Of a stretch of 64,000 bases of DNA, positions 19,675 to 31,883 are shown piece after piece. The number at the start of each line of letters is the position of its first letter. The stretch's first letter is position 1. A program made the position numbers and the translations under genes. The notes beneath the pieces were generated by a model that saw only the letters and a program-made list of their open reading frames with translations, searched no databases and had not been told where the DNA came from. Origin of the DNA: Cricetomys ansorgei (Eukaryota > Chordata > Mammalia > Rodentia > Nesomyidae). The stretch spans positions 1-64,000 of the forward strand of contig JAMJFZ010000856.1 in assembly GCA_026225945.1 (NCBI GenBank). Direction: 5' to 3'.

Positions 19675-21473
19675 ATGAAAGTTTGCATGCAGCCTAGTGG
19701 TCAAACAGAGCCATTCTCTGGAATGACAGCTCTATGGTGTTTTGTTCCCTGTCCCTCATGTCTGGCCTGCTGGAGACAAAGGATGAAGGCAGCTCCAGAG
19801 GTTCCTGTATGGGAAGTCACTGTGGGCGGTAGGGGTGGGTATGTTTTGGTGGGCATCCTGGTAGGACCCATGAGAACTATGTATTCGTACTTGTTCCGAG
19901 GTGACCAAGTGTCGACTAGGATCATGTCAGAAGGCTCTGACTTGCTTGTGTGCCTTTTCCAAGCCTCAGGTAGGAAACTGGGTGTTGGTAGATGTCAAGA
20001 GTCAAGTGTGGGCTTTGGAAAAAGGAGAACAAACCAAGTATGCCCACTAGTGGTGTAGATGGTGTTAGGGGGAGGCAGGAATGGGCTGGGGTGAGGCAGT
20101 GGTCCTGACATACCTAGAAATAGATCATAGTGGTTGCCTGGCAATGCCATGTAGACTATAAGCATGGGAAACAAGCCCTAGGCCTCATGCGCAAGAGCGC
20201 AGGTGGGATGGAATGTTTCTTCATTGGCGGTTTGCCTGTCCTCACATCACATTCATGGGTGTCTATCCTGCCACTTCAAGTGAGATTGTGAATATTCCCC
20301 GATCCCTCAGTGGCCCCTGTTTGGATCATGTGCAGCAGCATCCTTCTGAACCCTGATGGGACGTGTTACCTGGAGGCAGCGGACCTGGGTCCAAGGGAAA
20401 GAAGACCCGAGGTTTCCAGAGGCCTGACTCATCTCCCATCAGACGATGTGCTCAGGCCTGAGTCACTGGAGCCCTCACAAGTGCACACAACTGTCCAGTT
20501 GTTCACACAGAGCCTTCTTCTGCCAGGTGGGAAGCCAGTGCTGGGCCCAAGGACCTGATGAGTCCGGTAAGGGTGCTGGATGTCTACCCTAAGGGAGGGG
20601 GCGGGTCTCAGTCTCCTATGTCCAGGCCTTGATTCCTCTTTCTCTAGCTCCTCCCCTGAGGTCAGGTCAGCAAGGGGTTTCTAGAGTATTTCCTTATGAT
20701 CTCTGGCAGGAGCCTTCTGACACTCCAGAGGTCCCAAGTATGCAGTGTGTTAGGGCAAGGCAACTGAGGAGCCATTGCTGTTTGTGACCTCTGATGCCAC
20801 CACCACCACCCACCTCTCAAACACCTGTCAGCCTCCCCCCATACCTAGGGACACACTCACACCCCCAACACCGCAATGGGATCCCAGTAGTGGTCCTGCA
20901 CTGTCGTGTTGGCCTATCCTGGCCAAGCTGTGTGGAGGCCATCTTGGAGCAGGATGCCTGATTGCCAGTAGCGGTTTTTTTGCCTCCAAGAGGGCGGAGG
21001 GAGTCAAGTTGAGTCGCCAGGCAGTTGACATGCACAGTTCACTGCTGCCATCAAGTGGAATTGCTTTGCTGCTCGCGCTGGCAGTTCCCGGTTTGTGCCT
21101 GGACATGGCAGACAGGCTAGGCGGGAGCCTCTAGGCCTGGCTGGACAGGAAGCACCCACTTCACCTGCAGGCTTCCTGGCAGCCCAGGACAGCTTTGGCA
21201 AGGAGCAGTTCCAGGTGTCCCGCGACCAGGCCAGGATGCATGCGGGCAGCCGCCCTGCTGGCCAAGAGCCACAGGTCTTGGCTGGCTGGGCATGGCAAAG
21301 CACAGCCTTCCAGGTCCCAGGCCTCGCATGTCTTTGGACAATGAATCTTGCTCTAAAGATGTCAAGCAGGCACCAAACCACCCAGGCTACGTTTGCTAAG
21401 CTCCTTCCTGTTGGTAAAACCACCTCCTTGTGATGCCAGACTCCCATGGAGGCGCCATACACGTTCGTGGCTT

Positions 21474-21793
21474 CTCCTGACTAGTTCTCCTTGCTTCACA
21501 CCAAAGGAGAAAGAAAGCCCAGCTTCAAGGATCCAGAAGTCCCCTGTCAGGCTCTGGCTCGTCCATGGAATCTCAGGGGTCATAATAGTTACCAGAGTAT
21601 GGAGAATTTGCAGGCTCCAGAGTCCGAGGTCCCAGAACATTTTCTGTGACTGTGTGTTTGTGCAAGTGGGTGTCGGTGTGCACCTGTGTACTTGTGTGCC
21701 TGTGTGGTCCAGGCCATTTCTGTGTTTGTGTGTGCGTGTTTGTGTATCTGTTTGTCTGTGTGTGTCTTTGTGTTGGTATGTCTGTGTCTGCGA

Positions 21794-21827
<34 letters not shown>

Positions 21828-22230
21828 GAGAGAGAGAAAATTAGAGAGAGCACATATATTTTTCTCTTGGAGTCCACCCAATAGGAAGCTATGTATGCCT
21901 CTGATTGGGGAGGGAAAGGTCAGGTCCCTGTGAAGGGGAAGCCCCCATCAGGATCCCATCCCTCAGTATAAGCTGGGCCTGAGGTCTGGACTCTTGTCTG
22001 GATAACCCTGTAGCTGTGGCAAGGTCTGTCTGACCAATTGCCTGGTAACAGCATGGAAGGTGGCAGGACACATCCCTGGAATTGGCAAGCCAGGCACAGC
22101 TGAGAACTCAGAGCAGGCAGGCTGTCTTCAAGGGAGCACCATTCCCAGCATCAGAGAGGCTGCCTAAAGGAGACTGGCTACCTAATGGGAGAGTTGCCTG
22201 CAAGAGGTCCCCCGGGAGTAAGTAAAAGTA
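21474..22230. repeat. Local duplication copy B
   Basis: Partner of 18797-19400, in the same orientation and about 2.7-2.8 kb away. It is longer mainly because its TG-rich tract (21644-21826) has expanded. Confidence 0.75.
21644..21826 (+). repeat. TG-rich degenerate microsatellite
   Basis: Interrupted GTGTGT/TGTTTG repeats ending in a pure (TG)n run at about 21797-21826. Cys/Val-rich open frames here are repeat artefacts. Confidence 0.9.
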
Positions 22231-22491
22231 GGGGCCTTGCCCGTGCCTGGTGAAGACAAGACAAGGGCACTTGGCCACTGTCCAGTATGGAGCAGTGACC
22301 CTAGGACTGAAGGAGAGCTGAGTGGAAGCCAGCTCTACAGGCAGCTTGTGCCCTATGTCTCAGTCCACTTGGAAGTTTTTGCATGCCACCGCCACAAGGC
22401 ACATTAACTGAAGCTCGATCTCATGGAACTGCCTATGTGGGTTCATCTTGTTCTTAAACCACAGATGGACCCCTCCAAACTCCAGGGAGAA

Positions 22492-22592
22492 GACAAATCT
22501 TTGATGAGCAAAACACATCCCCCATGTAGGTGTCATTGTTGATGTAGTAGTACACTCCATGGTCATAGCCCACTGGTCATCTGCCCACTCCC
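22492..22592 (-). pseudogene. Rsph1: Rsph1 pseudo-exon 4
   Basis: It begins after a TTTTGCAG acceptor and encodes GEWADDQ. An indel shifts frame, and VYYYINNDTY is found in another frame. Similarity fades after the CTCATCAAAG segment near 22500. Confidence 0.8.
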
Positions 22593-23825
22593 CTGCAAAA
22601 GACGACACACACATACACACACAAGGCCAGATGAAAAACAAAAATAGCCCAGCAGGATCCAAGCAATATGCTCTGCAAAGAGAGAGCTTCGTAACCATGA
22701 GGGCTAAGCCTGCTGCCTCTCTCCTCTCTGACTTCCCTCCACCACCATCCCCTTTCTCTTTGGCCAGCTTACGGGGGAGAGTTGAGTAAAGGGTGCCAAG
22801 TTAGAAGCCAGTGGGCCCTGAATAAAGGCTATATGCATGTGATATGAGCCCCAATCACCTTCATGTTTTTGCAGGTTGGTGGGCACATGATGAGGGCTCA
22901 AGCAAGCTTGTCTGACCCCTTTGCTAGTGACCATAGCCACAGTATGATAGCTCTGAAGGTGCTTGGCAACTCAGCAGAACACCCAAGGCTTGATGGTCTA
23001 GCCTCAGCACTCACTCTGTGGTTTCCAATGCTGCCCTGTAGCCAGCTCCTCCTCTACCTCGCAGATTCCCTTTTTCTGGCATGGCCTGTTTGCTCTCCTC
23101 TGGGTGGGTGGTCCTCTGTTAATTTCTCATGCACTTGATGGAAATTTCTAACATTGGAAAAACAGCATGAAGTTTGGATCACAACTCAACAAGGTCAGCA
23201 TCAAGCATTGTTGTCAGGCAAAGGGGATTTGAAACCTTGCTCTCTCAAAAATCCCTTGACTCTTCCATCTCACACAGCAAAGAAATCAACCAGTGTCCTC
23301 CCAGAGTGGCCATTACCTAAGACCTCTCACATGACCACAGCACATCAGTGCTCAGATGGAGCTTTCTAGATTATGAGTAACTAAAAACTAATTGTGATCA
23401 GTTTGTGCAAAGAGAAAAGGATGATTTCGTCGTCTATTCTCTCTACAGAAAACAATGCTAACTGTTTTCTTATAGAGAGAATATTGGCTAACACAGGCAG
23501 AAGGTGCCTCTCTCTTGTATGTGGAGGCCCTGGGTTCAATTCCAGTGCTAAAGAAAAGACAAAACAGTGGCAGAAGCTATTCTAGAAGTCTACAAAGTTG
23601 CCTGTCACTAATTAAAAATACAATACATCCCAGGATACCTTCTTAAACTCTGTGTTGCTTATGATACTTAAATTTTTTAACTTGAAACTTATCTCACCTT
23701 TCCATCACAAATGAAAATTCATCTTTATAGCTACATTCTATCTTTTTCCTTAAAGAGAACCCTATAATGTGTGTAATCGTTTGGCTTACACAGAAAGCCA
23801 GATACATTTCCATATACACTATAAA

Positions 23826-23827
<2 letters not shown>

Positions 23828-23862
<35 letters not shown>
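23828..23862 (+). repeat. (CA)n microsatellite
   Basis: About 17 CA units. Confidence 0.95.
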
Positions 23863-23866
<4 letters not shown>

Positions 23867-26011
23867 TAAGAAAATGTTAATTACCCAAACCGTTTGTTTC
23901 CATGAACAACCTCCAAAGTTTATCCACAAGTGGGAATTCTATAGAATCTTCCTCACTTCTCCAATATTTATTTAACAATGACAACACTCCGGCTGCCTCG
24001 TGTGCTAGAAGAACTTCTGCACAAACACCTGCATACGTCTCCTACAAGCTTCCACCAGGTGGAGACAGAGGACAACAAGGGTGTGACCAGCAGCCTGGGA
24101 CAGAGGCAAGACAGGAGCTCAGCAAAGAGCAGCTTCACCAAGGATACAGGGATAGAAGGGGATGTGTTGATTGCTACTGGTTCAGAAAGAGGGCTAGGTC
24201 CCATGGTGAGATGTGAGACAGGGACACAAGCAAGAGAGATGGAGAATCCAAAAAGATAATTCCCTAAAATATACGTTTGGTAACAGTTCTGCAGGAACCC
24301 TGGGAAGGTGCACACCGCATGCAAAGATCTAGGGGTGCTCCCGGACCTTCTCCAAGTGGCAGCACCATGCCTGTGTCTGAGACATCCCCCAGTTCCTGTG
24401 ATGGAATATTCCCACTGAGGCCAATTTGGAGCTGTTTATGGAGATGCACAAGTGCAGAATTGGCTACTGTGAGCAACTCGGAGCTGCTCCAGCACATCCC
24501 AGGGCAAACCGGCCACAACTGGAACAGTTGCCTCATCTAGTTTCTTTCCCTGGGAAAAAGAAAAAGAACAAAAAAAAAAAAAAGATCATAACAAAACGAG
24601 CCCATCTCTCTTCTCCTGACTTTGGGAACTGGACTCCAGACTGGTGTAACAAGAAAAAACATTGCAAAACTTGCAGAAACTTTTCAAAAGTGAAAGAGGA
24701 CATTTAAATTGCAAACATACTAGATTTCATGTTTGATGAAGACTCATGAACACACACTACACCACTTGAGGAACTTGTGGGAGGCTCTGCCCATTTCCAG
24801 GGAGCCTTGTGCAATGGAGGGGGTCTGCACTGAGGGAGGTGCCTGCATCTGCTGCAGGCTTTAGTGGCTGGGGGTCAAGGCTCCTGAATGGCATTTAGGA
24901 AGGTATTATTCCTGCTTTAAATTTGCATTTAACTTTCTTTGAATTTTTTTGAATGATTCTTTCCTATTCTCATCTTCCTTGGTCTTGTCACAGACTTCAA
25001 GTGTATGTGTATGGGGGTGGGGGGTGCTCTACAAATTAAGACCTTAAAATCCATTGAATGGTGAAATTTGATGAGACTCTGGGTTGGGGAAGGAAGGTAT
25101 GTGTATGGCAGCACGACCATGCCCCCCAACTTTATAGGCAAAGAGCCTTCTAGGACTCAGAATACACACCGTCGTATCTCATTGATCATCAGTACCATTT
25201 CTAGTTCTCTTTATAAGAATCAAGTAACAGTGTTTCCCTCCGTTCTGTGGGAGAAGATCGTCAGACACAAGACAGGGTAGTGGGCAGAAGTGTGAGAAGC
25301 CTGGGAACCTCAAGACCTCTACATCTGAGTGGGAGGACAGCCTTGTGAAGATAAGCCTTCCCCAAGGTTATGGTAGCTGGTGCCCTGATTAAACCAACTG
25401 TTTGGAAATCAGGTTGTCTGCAGAGCCAGAGAATTGCTTGGTGTGGACACCCACCTGTTGTGGGATATTTTATTCCTGTGTGCTGTTTTGATTTGTAAAA
25501 GGGCTTTGATGCCTCCTAGCTGGAAAGCCAGATGCCTTGCAGCAGGTGTAGGCCTTGCTTCCTACCTATTCACACCCTTGTGCTAGCCCTGCTGAGATCT
25601 CCACTGATAGAACTGTTTACAGTTGAAGGTGACCAATCAGGATCAAAGGTCTGCAGGTGGGTGAACAGAGAAGACACAGATCACCCCTAGCTGAGTATGC
25701 TAAGATACTATTGTGTTGTAATGAAGGCCTGGATGTGGAGAGGGGGCTAGGGAAAAAGATTAAAAGGGCTAAGAAGAAGCAGGCAGGAAGAGGAATGAAG
25801 GTGATGGAATGAAGTCTCTGCCTAGCCTCCCAGATATTGAATTCCCTGAGATTTGACATGGCTTGTGATTAATAAAGAGCATTGGAAAATTCAATGATGG
25901 GCTCTTATTAAGTGATTGAACATTAATTTAACACCCACCCTTGAGTTCATAGGTCTTGTGAGTAGAAAGTTTTCAGTTGGTTCATCTCCACATTAGGAAA
26001 TCCTTATGCCA

Positions 26012-26132
26012 GGCCTGTGGTGGTGCACACCTTTAATCCCAGCACTCGGGAAGCAGAGGCAGGTGAACCTCTGTGAATAGCTAGCCTGGTCTACAAAGTG
26101 AGTTCCAGGACAGCCAGGGAAAAAAAAAAAAG
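26012..26132 (+). mobile_element. B1 SINE
   Basis: TGGTGCACACCTTTAATCCC head and an A-rich tail at 26119-26132. Confidence 0.93.
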
Positions 26133-26875
26133 AATTCCTCACGCCTCTTCCCTGGGGGGTGCTGTACCCACACTAGGGCATGTTTTACCATCCGACCACC
26201 TCTTTTTCTCCAAATCTTGATGCCTAAGTGTATTCTAAGATATCTTTAGTAAAACCCCCAATTCTGCTTCAAAGAAAAAAATTCCTAATTCCTCTTTTAG
26301 TGTACTTTATATGTAATCCAAACTGTATTAACATCTACACTAAGATCAAAAGTGAAGCAAGATTAGGCTCACAGAGGTCTGGGAAGAATTAAATTAAGCC
26401 CTAAATCAAATTGTTCAAAGTTTGTTAAAAAGCAGATGGTGCTTCTGGTCAACCAAGCCTGCTAAGGTTTAGGAACAAAACAATTTAAGTTTTGTGTCTA
26501 ATGCGGATGGCATGAACACCTCCACCCCATCGCAGAGTCTGACTCTTCCTTTGCTAGCTGCTATTTTCGGTTCTCATTTTATCTGGAAGCAGGGCAGGAA
26601 TGTGGTTGATAGGTGTCCCCAAAAGCTATGTGTGGAAGATTGGTCCCCAACTACGGTACCATTGTGAGGGGTGAAGACTTTGAGAGATAGAACCTAGTGA
26701 AAGAAGTCAGGTCACTGGGGATGTGCCCATCACCCCTCCCTCCATTCCTTTCCAGCCACCATGAGATAGGCAGCTAAGTCTATCACAGATTCCCCACCAT
26801 GATGCTCTGCCTTGTGCTCTGCCTTGCCACAAGTTCAAAAGCAACATGGCCAAATGTATCTATGGACCAATATCA

Positions 26876-27115
26876 GGGGCTGGAGAGATGATTCCATGGT
26901 TAAGAGCACTTGCTGCTCTTGAAGAGGATTCAGTTCAGTTCCCAGCACCCACGTGGTAGTTCACAACCATCTATAACTCCAGTACCAGAGGTTCTGATGC
27001 CCTCTTCTGGCCTCTGTGAACACTTTATGCACATATTTCACTTACATGCAGGTAAAAACACCCATACATGTAAAATGCCCAGTCACAGAAAATAAAATAA
27101 GAGAATCTTAAAATC
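26876..27115 (+). mobile_element. B2 SINE
   Basis: Head GGGGCTGGAGAGATG and the CCCAGCACCCACGTGG block. The body includes GCCCTCTTCTGGCC, and there is an AATAAAATAA tail. Confidence 0.92.
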
Positions 27116-27237
27116 TCTAAAATCAAATATGCCTTCCTTTTCTTTAAGATTGATATGTCAGGTGTTAGTCAGGGAACGCAGCTTGCATTTCAAGGGTATG
27201 TCACCCTATGTCATCATTAGAAAATGATGCTGTCAGC

Positions 27238-27385
27238 AAGGCGGTGGTGGGGCTTGCCTTTAATCCCAGCACTTGGGGAGGCAGAGGCAGGCGGATCTCT
27301 GTGAGTTCAAGGCCAGTCTGGTCTACAGAATGAGTTCCAGGACAGGCAGAGTTACCACAGAGAACCCTGTCTAGGAGGGGAAAAG
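27238..27385 (+). mobile_element. B1 SINE
   Basis: GCCTTTAATCCCAGCACTTG to AGAACCCTGTCT; a well-preserved copy. Confidence 0.93.
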
Positions 27386-28170
27386 AGAAAGTGATGCTGT
27401 CAGACAAGGTGGCTCATGGTCTTTACCGACAAGCTCTTCCCTGGGGGCAGGTGTGTCTATAGGTCTTACACACACGTAAAATCTACTCCATGTACATGCT
27501 CCAAGTAAGAAAGCTGAGACAAGGAAAGGAAACACACAGAGTCACACTTACTGTCCCCATAGTCCAAGGCTGAAGGCACAGGGCTTTTTGGAAATCGAAT
27601 GGAAACAAGAAAAGCCTTTCTGGGGACAGGAGGAACAGAGGGTAGAGAAAAGCCCAGACATACAAACTGGCTTACACTTTCTGAAGTGTATGTCCTGCCT
27701 TCTCCATTCCTGGCTCTGGGATTAGACTTGTACCCAACAGGTAGCGATGGTACATAGGGACTGGACTTGGCGGTTCTTAGAAATCAGGTGAGTATTCCTA
27801 GGTGTGACATTAGCATGTAAGGAATCGGAAGCCAGGAAAGACATTGTACTGAGGCAGAATGCCCGTCAGCCAGACCTGGATAAAGGAACTCCAAGGTTTA
27901 AAGAAAAAGACCATCAGAGGAGGGATTGGACAAAAACAGAAAGCTACAAAGACAGCTTCAGAGGGAGGATGCCTGTACTGCGGGTCTAGGCCACCTGGTC
28001 TGTGCTACCCAACCATCCCCTTCTACTCCCCCTCAGTCTCTGGCTCACAGAGGGCGTCACTGCCCACAGGACCAGCCACATAGTGCAAATCTAATGAGTG
28101 TTTTCTTGCACTCTACTGTCCATAGACAAGTTCAATGACAGAAATAGAAATACCCCATTTAAAAAAAAAT

Positions 28171-28274
28171 TTCATATCTGGATCCATCTGGATAGATAAA
28201 GGTGCCTTGGCCCTGCTTTTTATTTTTAACATATTCTCTGATGTATGGGGCACCGTTCTTAAATTTGTAGACCC
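28171..28274 (-). pseudogene. Rsph1: Rsph1 pseudo-exon 3
   Basis: It follows a TTTCAG acceptor. YKFKNGAPY and [12 protein letters not shown] are the recognisable MORN segments. The 3' end runs straight into a T tract with no GT donor. The 5' end is one base out of phase with exon 2. Confidence 0.85.
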
Positions 28275-28376
28275 CTGAAACACACCGATCATACAGTTGG
28301 CATCGGTCCCCAGCCCCATGCACACTAAGACCATATTTAATAGAGAGGATCAGCTTCCTACGTCCCCAGTTCTGAC

Positions 28377-28490
28377 CTGACCGTTTCTTTTCCCGAACTC
28401 ATAGTGTCCTTCGTAGGTGTCGCCATTGGGCAAGCGCACTTTCCCATGTCCGTGCCATTCTTCCACTTCATTCCATTCCCCCTCATATTC
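28377..28490 (-). pseudogene. Rsph1: Rsph1 exon 2 (intact 38-codon MORN exon within the pseudogene)
   Basis: Acceptor TTTACTCCAG and donor CAG|GTCAGA flank 114 bp with no stop. [16 protein letters not shown] is a diagnostic RSPH1 MORN stretch. Two arginines common in the family read Trp here. Confidence 0.88.
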
Positions 28491-29154
28491 CTGGAGTAAA
28501 AAAAAAAAAAGCAGGTTAACCGTGGCTGATATTCATTAATGGCAAGCATAAGCCAAGCGTTTTCCAACTGTCATACCACTGGGCGCTGGGCAACCTTGGC
28601 ACTGTAGTCACCAGTCACATTGCACAGAGGAGGTCGGTAACCAATTAGGGTGGAGCTCCGATCCAAGGCCTCACAATGAGTGCAAGTATTCGTGGTGGGA
28701 TTCTCTACTCACTCCGTCCAGCATCTGAGCCTGTGATTAATCATGATAATCCCAACATTGTAAACCAATGTATGGAAAGTACATTTCCATACCAACGTTT
28801 GGAAAATGTGAAGTGCACTGTGTCCTCACAGGAATATACTTAAAGAGCCCATGCAGGTGCTCGGGTCTGCAGCCTGCACAGACACCTCCCTGTTCAGTTT
28901 CTCCAGTAAGTCACCACTTAAAGAGCAAATGCCCACAGTGAACAGCTCTTCCTTTACCGGCTTCCTGTAGTCTGCAAAGGTCTGTGTCCTGCCAGGGGTT
29001 CTCCTGGAAGGCAGAGAGGAAGGAGACCCCACCAATTGTATTTTCCAAACTCCCTATCAAAGGACTCAACAGTTCTAACACTTTTCACCCTGGGCTGGAG
29101 AGATCTGAGCAGAAGCAGACCATAAATTAGTGGCACCCCCCCCCGTGTGTAAAT

Positions 29155-29225
29155 GCATGTGAATACATATGTGTGCGTGTGAGTGTCTGCATGTGCGTGC
29201 ATGTGTGCACCCTTGCGTGTGTTAT
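29155..29225 (+). repeat. Degenerate GTGTG/GCATG tract
   Basis: Alternating GTGTGCGTGTGAGTG-type low-complexity sequence. Confidence 0.7.
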
Positions 29226-29317
29226 ATATGCAGGGTGATTCATGTTCACACCCATCTGTTGGGTCCAGAGATTGGCATTCAGTGTCTTCCTCAGTCCTCT
29301 CCACCATTTTACTGTTT

Positions 29318-29522
29318 ATTTTATTTTATTATTTTATTTTATTAATTTTGATGGGATCTTTCACTGAAGCTGGAGCCCACCCATTCAGGTAGGCCAGCCA
29401 GCCAGTGAGTAAGTTCTGGGTGTCCCCCTGTGCCCAGCTTTTTGCTAATATGGAATCTGAACTGAAGTCCTTATGATGCCCAGCAAAGCACTTTTACTGT
29501 CAGGATCATCTCCCTGGATACT
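29318..29522 (-). mobile_element. B3/B2-type SINE
   Basis: TTTA-rich tail complement at the left. The head complement AGGATCATCTCCCTGG is at the right. Confidence 0.65.
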
Positions 29523-30370
29523 CTTAGAAGGTTTACTCTGAGAAACCAGTGAAAAAGGAGGCAGCTAAGCAGGATGCATTTTGCAGTTTCAGATGAAATA
29601 TCAGTCTCCAGCTAATTGCATGGAGACTGTACAGCCTAGATTTCACACCCGAGGCCCTCCTGCTTTTATGCACTAGCTCCTTGGTCCTGGGAGTGCTCCC
29701 AAAACCAGGCATTTCACACTGACTGGGCTGCTGCAGTGCAGAGATCAAGCAGAGGCTAAGAGGTGATGCCCAGGGACATCAAAGACATCTGAGCAGGTGC
29801 CAACATTGCATTTCAGAAGAGGGACCGAGATCTTCATATACTTCTCAAACTCTCTTTTGCTCACACACAGCAGGCCTGTTCCCACTTTGTCAACCAGGGA
29901 GTGGTCACCCTCTGGTTTAAGGAGGGACAATCCACCCACAAGGTGCTCAAGTAGGAGCATATCACTGGCTGAGTCCCTGGCCTCTCCTCTGCTGTCTACA
30001 CTAGGGAAGTGATTCCAGGGAGTTGGTACAATTCAAAGGAGACTGATTCCAAACCTACGAGGTAAAATCTTAAGAGCTCGTGGCATCTCAGTACTGTGTG
30101 AGAGTCCCAGAGAGCAACCTTCTCCAATCCCTTTACTCAAACCCTCTGCCTAGAAATCTTCGCCTTTAATGGGCGGCAGGATGGAAGCAGGAAGGGGAGT
30201 GGAAACAAGATGTCATGGCGTTTCACCTTTCAGAGCGACTTCCTGGACGCAGAGCCTCCGGTGTGGCCAGTATGGTCCTATCCCCGGCCTCTCAGCCCTC
30301 TGGTCCCGATACCTCCCGCTCCGGAGCTGCAACGCACCCCAGAAGACCCTCCCTGGCCAGGAGCTCTCAC

Positions 30371-30425
30371 CCCAAGATCATTCTCTCCCTCCTCCTCTAA
30401 CTAACTCCTCATGATCTGGTCTCAG
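30371..30425 (-). pseudogene. Rsph1: Rsph1 pseudo-exon 1
   Basis: GAGGAGTTA, a duplicated GTTA, and then a GAGGAGGAGGGAGAG segment ending AATGATCTTGGG|GTGAG correspond to the acidic N-terminus of RSPH1. The 4-bp insertion shifts frame, and the normal start region is degenerate. Confidence 0.75.
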
Positions 30426-30487
30426 CCAGGATCTCAGCAGCAGTATCTGTACCAAGCAGGTACCAGCTACCGCTACCTGCGTCCCCC

Positions 30488-30501
30488 GTAGCCATGGAGA
30501 T
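30488..30501. promoter_or_regulatory. X-box-like (RFX) motif upstream of the Rsph1 pseudo-exon 1
   Basis: GTAGCCATGGAGAT matches the first half of the RFX palindrome well, and the second half has two or three mismatches. It lies ~65-70 bp upstream of exon 1, where ciliary genes usually carry an X-box. It is probably a decayed promoter element. Confidence 0.45.
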
Positions 30502-30539
30502 GCTGCCCGCCCCGCTTGGCTCTCAGCATGGAAGGGTGG

Positions 30540-31870
30540 CCGGAAGAGGGGGAACTGACCAAAGGCTTGGGAGAAGCCAAGGGCTGGGATAGTGTCCTAG
30601 CAACTGGAAGGGCATCACTGCCGATCGCCGCTTAGGAGGAAGGAAGGGTGGGGCCTTGGCAGACTTGGTACCCATGCAGACCTAGCTGCCTAACTTGCAA
30701 AGTGTCGCTAGCCTCTAGAATGTCCTTTGTGATATGGTTTATGGGCGTCACGAGGAGCCACATAAAAAGCAGATCCTCAGAAGGATGAGAGGCGAGTCTC
30801 AACCCTGGGCCTCGCCTCTCGGTCCCTGGAGACCCGAGGGATGCTGCGGGATCCTTCCAGTTCTTCTACAATAAGCTGTTTGTAGTCTCCAGAGGCGTGT
30901 ACATTCGAGTCTTTCAAGTTTTCTGTCGACACGTACACCCTGAAGTGATGAACTCTGGGCTCTTAAAGAGCTACTCCTGCACACTGACCTGGATCAGGGT
31001 TCAGCACCACAGCCGACACTTACTCAGGTGACTCTCACTTGCAGGTGATCCACATTCATTCTTCTCTTTCCTCTGGAGCCAGCAGCTTCCTCTCAAATGC
31101 CGACCTGTAATGCCACACATACAGGCCTGCTCATTCACACTGGCTCTCCCTTGAAGATAGAACCCCCTCCTCCTCTCCCCCTCTCCTTCCTCAACGTCCT
31201 CCTCCTCCAGTGCCACATTCTCCCCTGCAAGGCCCCTGTGGGCTCCCCTTCCCACTCCTATGCCTATGTCACCTCAGGTTCAGACCTTCCTCTTCCCCCA
31301 CTAAGTCGGACTTTCTGCCCAGTATCTGGCCTCCTAACATCCTCACAGCTTCCTCTGTTCAGAAACCCAAATGTACACAGGCTCCCCCATGTCCCCAAGC
31401 TCCCCATGGCTACACTGCAAATCAAACCACCCAGTCCTCCAGTCCTGGCTTCTGGCTTCTGCCTCAGCCAGCCCAACCGGCTTCCTGGAATACCTGCTTC
31501 CCCACCTTTGAAAGCATACCAGCACATCTTTCTCCAATGATTGGCTAAGGACCCATCTCCCCAAACAGATTCAGATACAGGATAAAGATATCCCAGAAGG
31601 AGAAGAGGGGACCGGAGCCTGGAACCTGGAGAAAGGACCTTAACTCTATCTGCCCATCCATTGCAATGGCATGTGTGTGATAATTATGTAAAACTTAACT
31701 TGGGAGCAGTTCTGAATATTTACTTGACAAAAATTCTAATTTGCAGTGTGCTGATTGACACACATACACATTGGGTGCCGATTTCCACAGCTGCACACCC
31801 ACCATAATCACCTGTGTGTGTGTGTGACACTTAGAATCTGCTCCTCACACTTCCAAGGGAGCTGTCCTTG
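30540..31870. other. Non-genic stretch
   Basis: Contains a pyrimidine-rich section at about 31150-31560, where long open frames appear on both strands. Their Pro/Leu/Ser-rich composition looks compositional. Nothing recognised. Confidence 0.5.
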
Positions 31871-31883
31871 GCTACAGTCACTG

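Larger units (their letters stand above)
22593..28170 (-). other. Intron 3 equivalent of the Rsph1 copy
   Basis: 5.6 kb without a gene of its own. It contains a CA microsatellite (23828-23862), two B1 and one B2 SINEs, and otherwise unassigned sequence at 22.9-25.9 kb. Confidence 0.6.
22492..30425 (-). pseudogene. Rsph1: Unprocessed Rsph1 pseudogene (radial spoke head 1, MORN-repeat protein)
   Basis: Four segments in the right order and orientation match consecutive N-terminal exons of RSPH1, a MORN-repeat protein of the radial spoke head in motile cilia and sperm flagella. They are exon 1 (~30371-30425), exon 2 (28377-28490), exon 3 (28171-28274) and an exon 4 fragment (22492-22592). Introns are retained, so this is not a retrocopy. 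It is broken in several ways: exon 1 has a 4-bp insertion and no clear start codon, exon 3 is one base short at its 5' end and has lost its donor, and exon 4 carries a frameshift and fades out. Exons coding for the C-terminal half were not found at lower coordinates. It could be a duplicated copy or a decayed resident gene; a few indels might be sequence errors, but not the lost donor. Confidence 0.82.

Noticed and set aside
21393..21884. 163-codon frame rich in Cys/Val
   Set aside because: Mostly a translation of the TG-rich tract.
29745..29960. 71-codon minus-strand frame starting MLLLEHLVGGLSLL
   Set aside because: It looked protein-like, but I could not tie it to any family and saw no convincing splice context.
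31097..31548. Overlapping Pro/Leu-rich frames of 112-147 codons
   Set aside because: Pyrimidine-rich composition opens several frames at once; no domain recognised.
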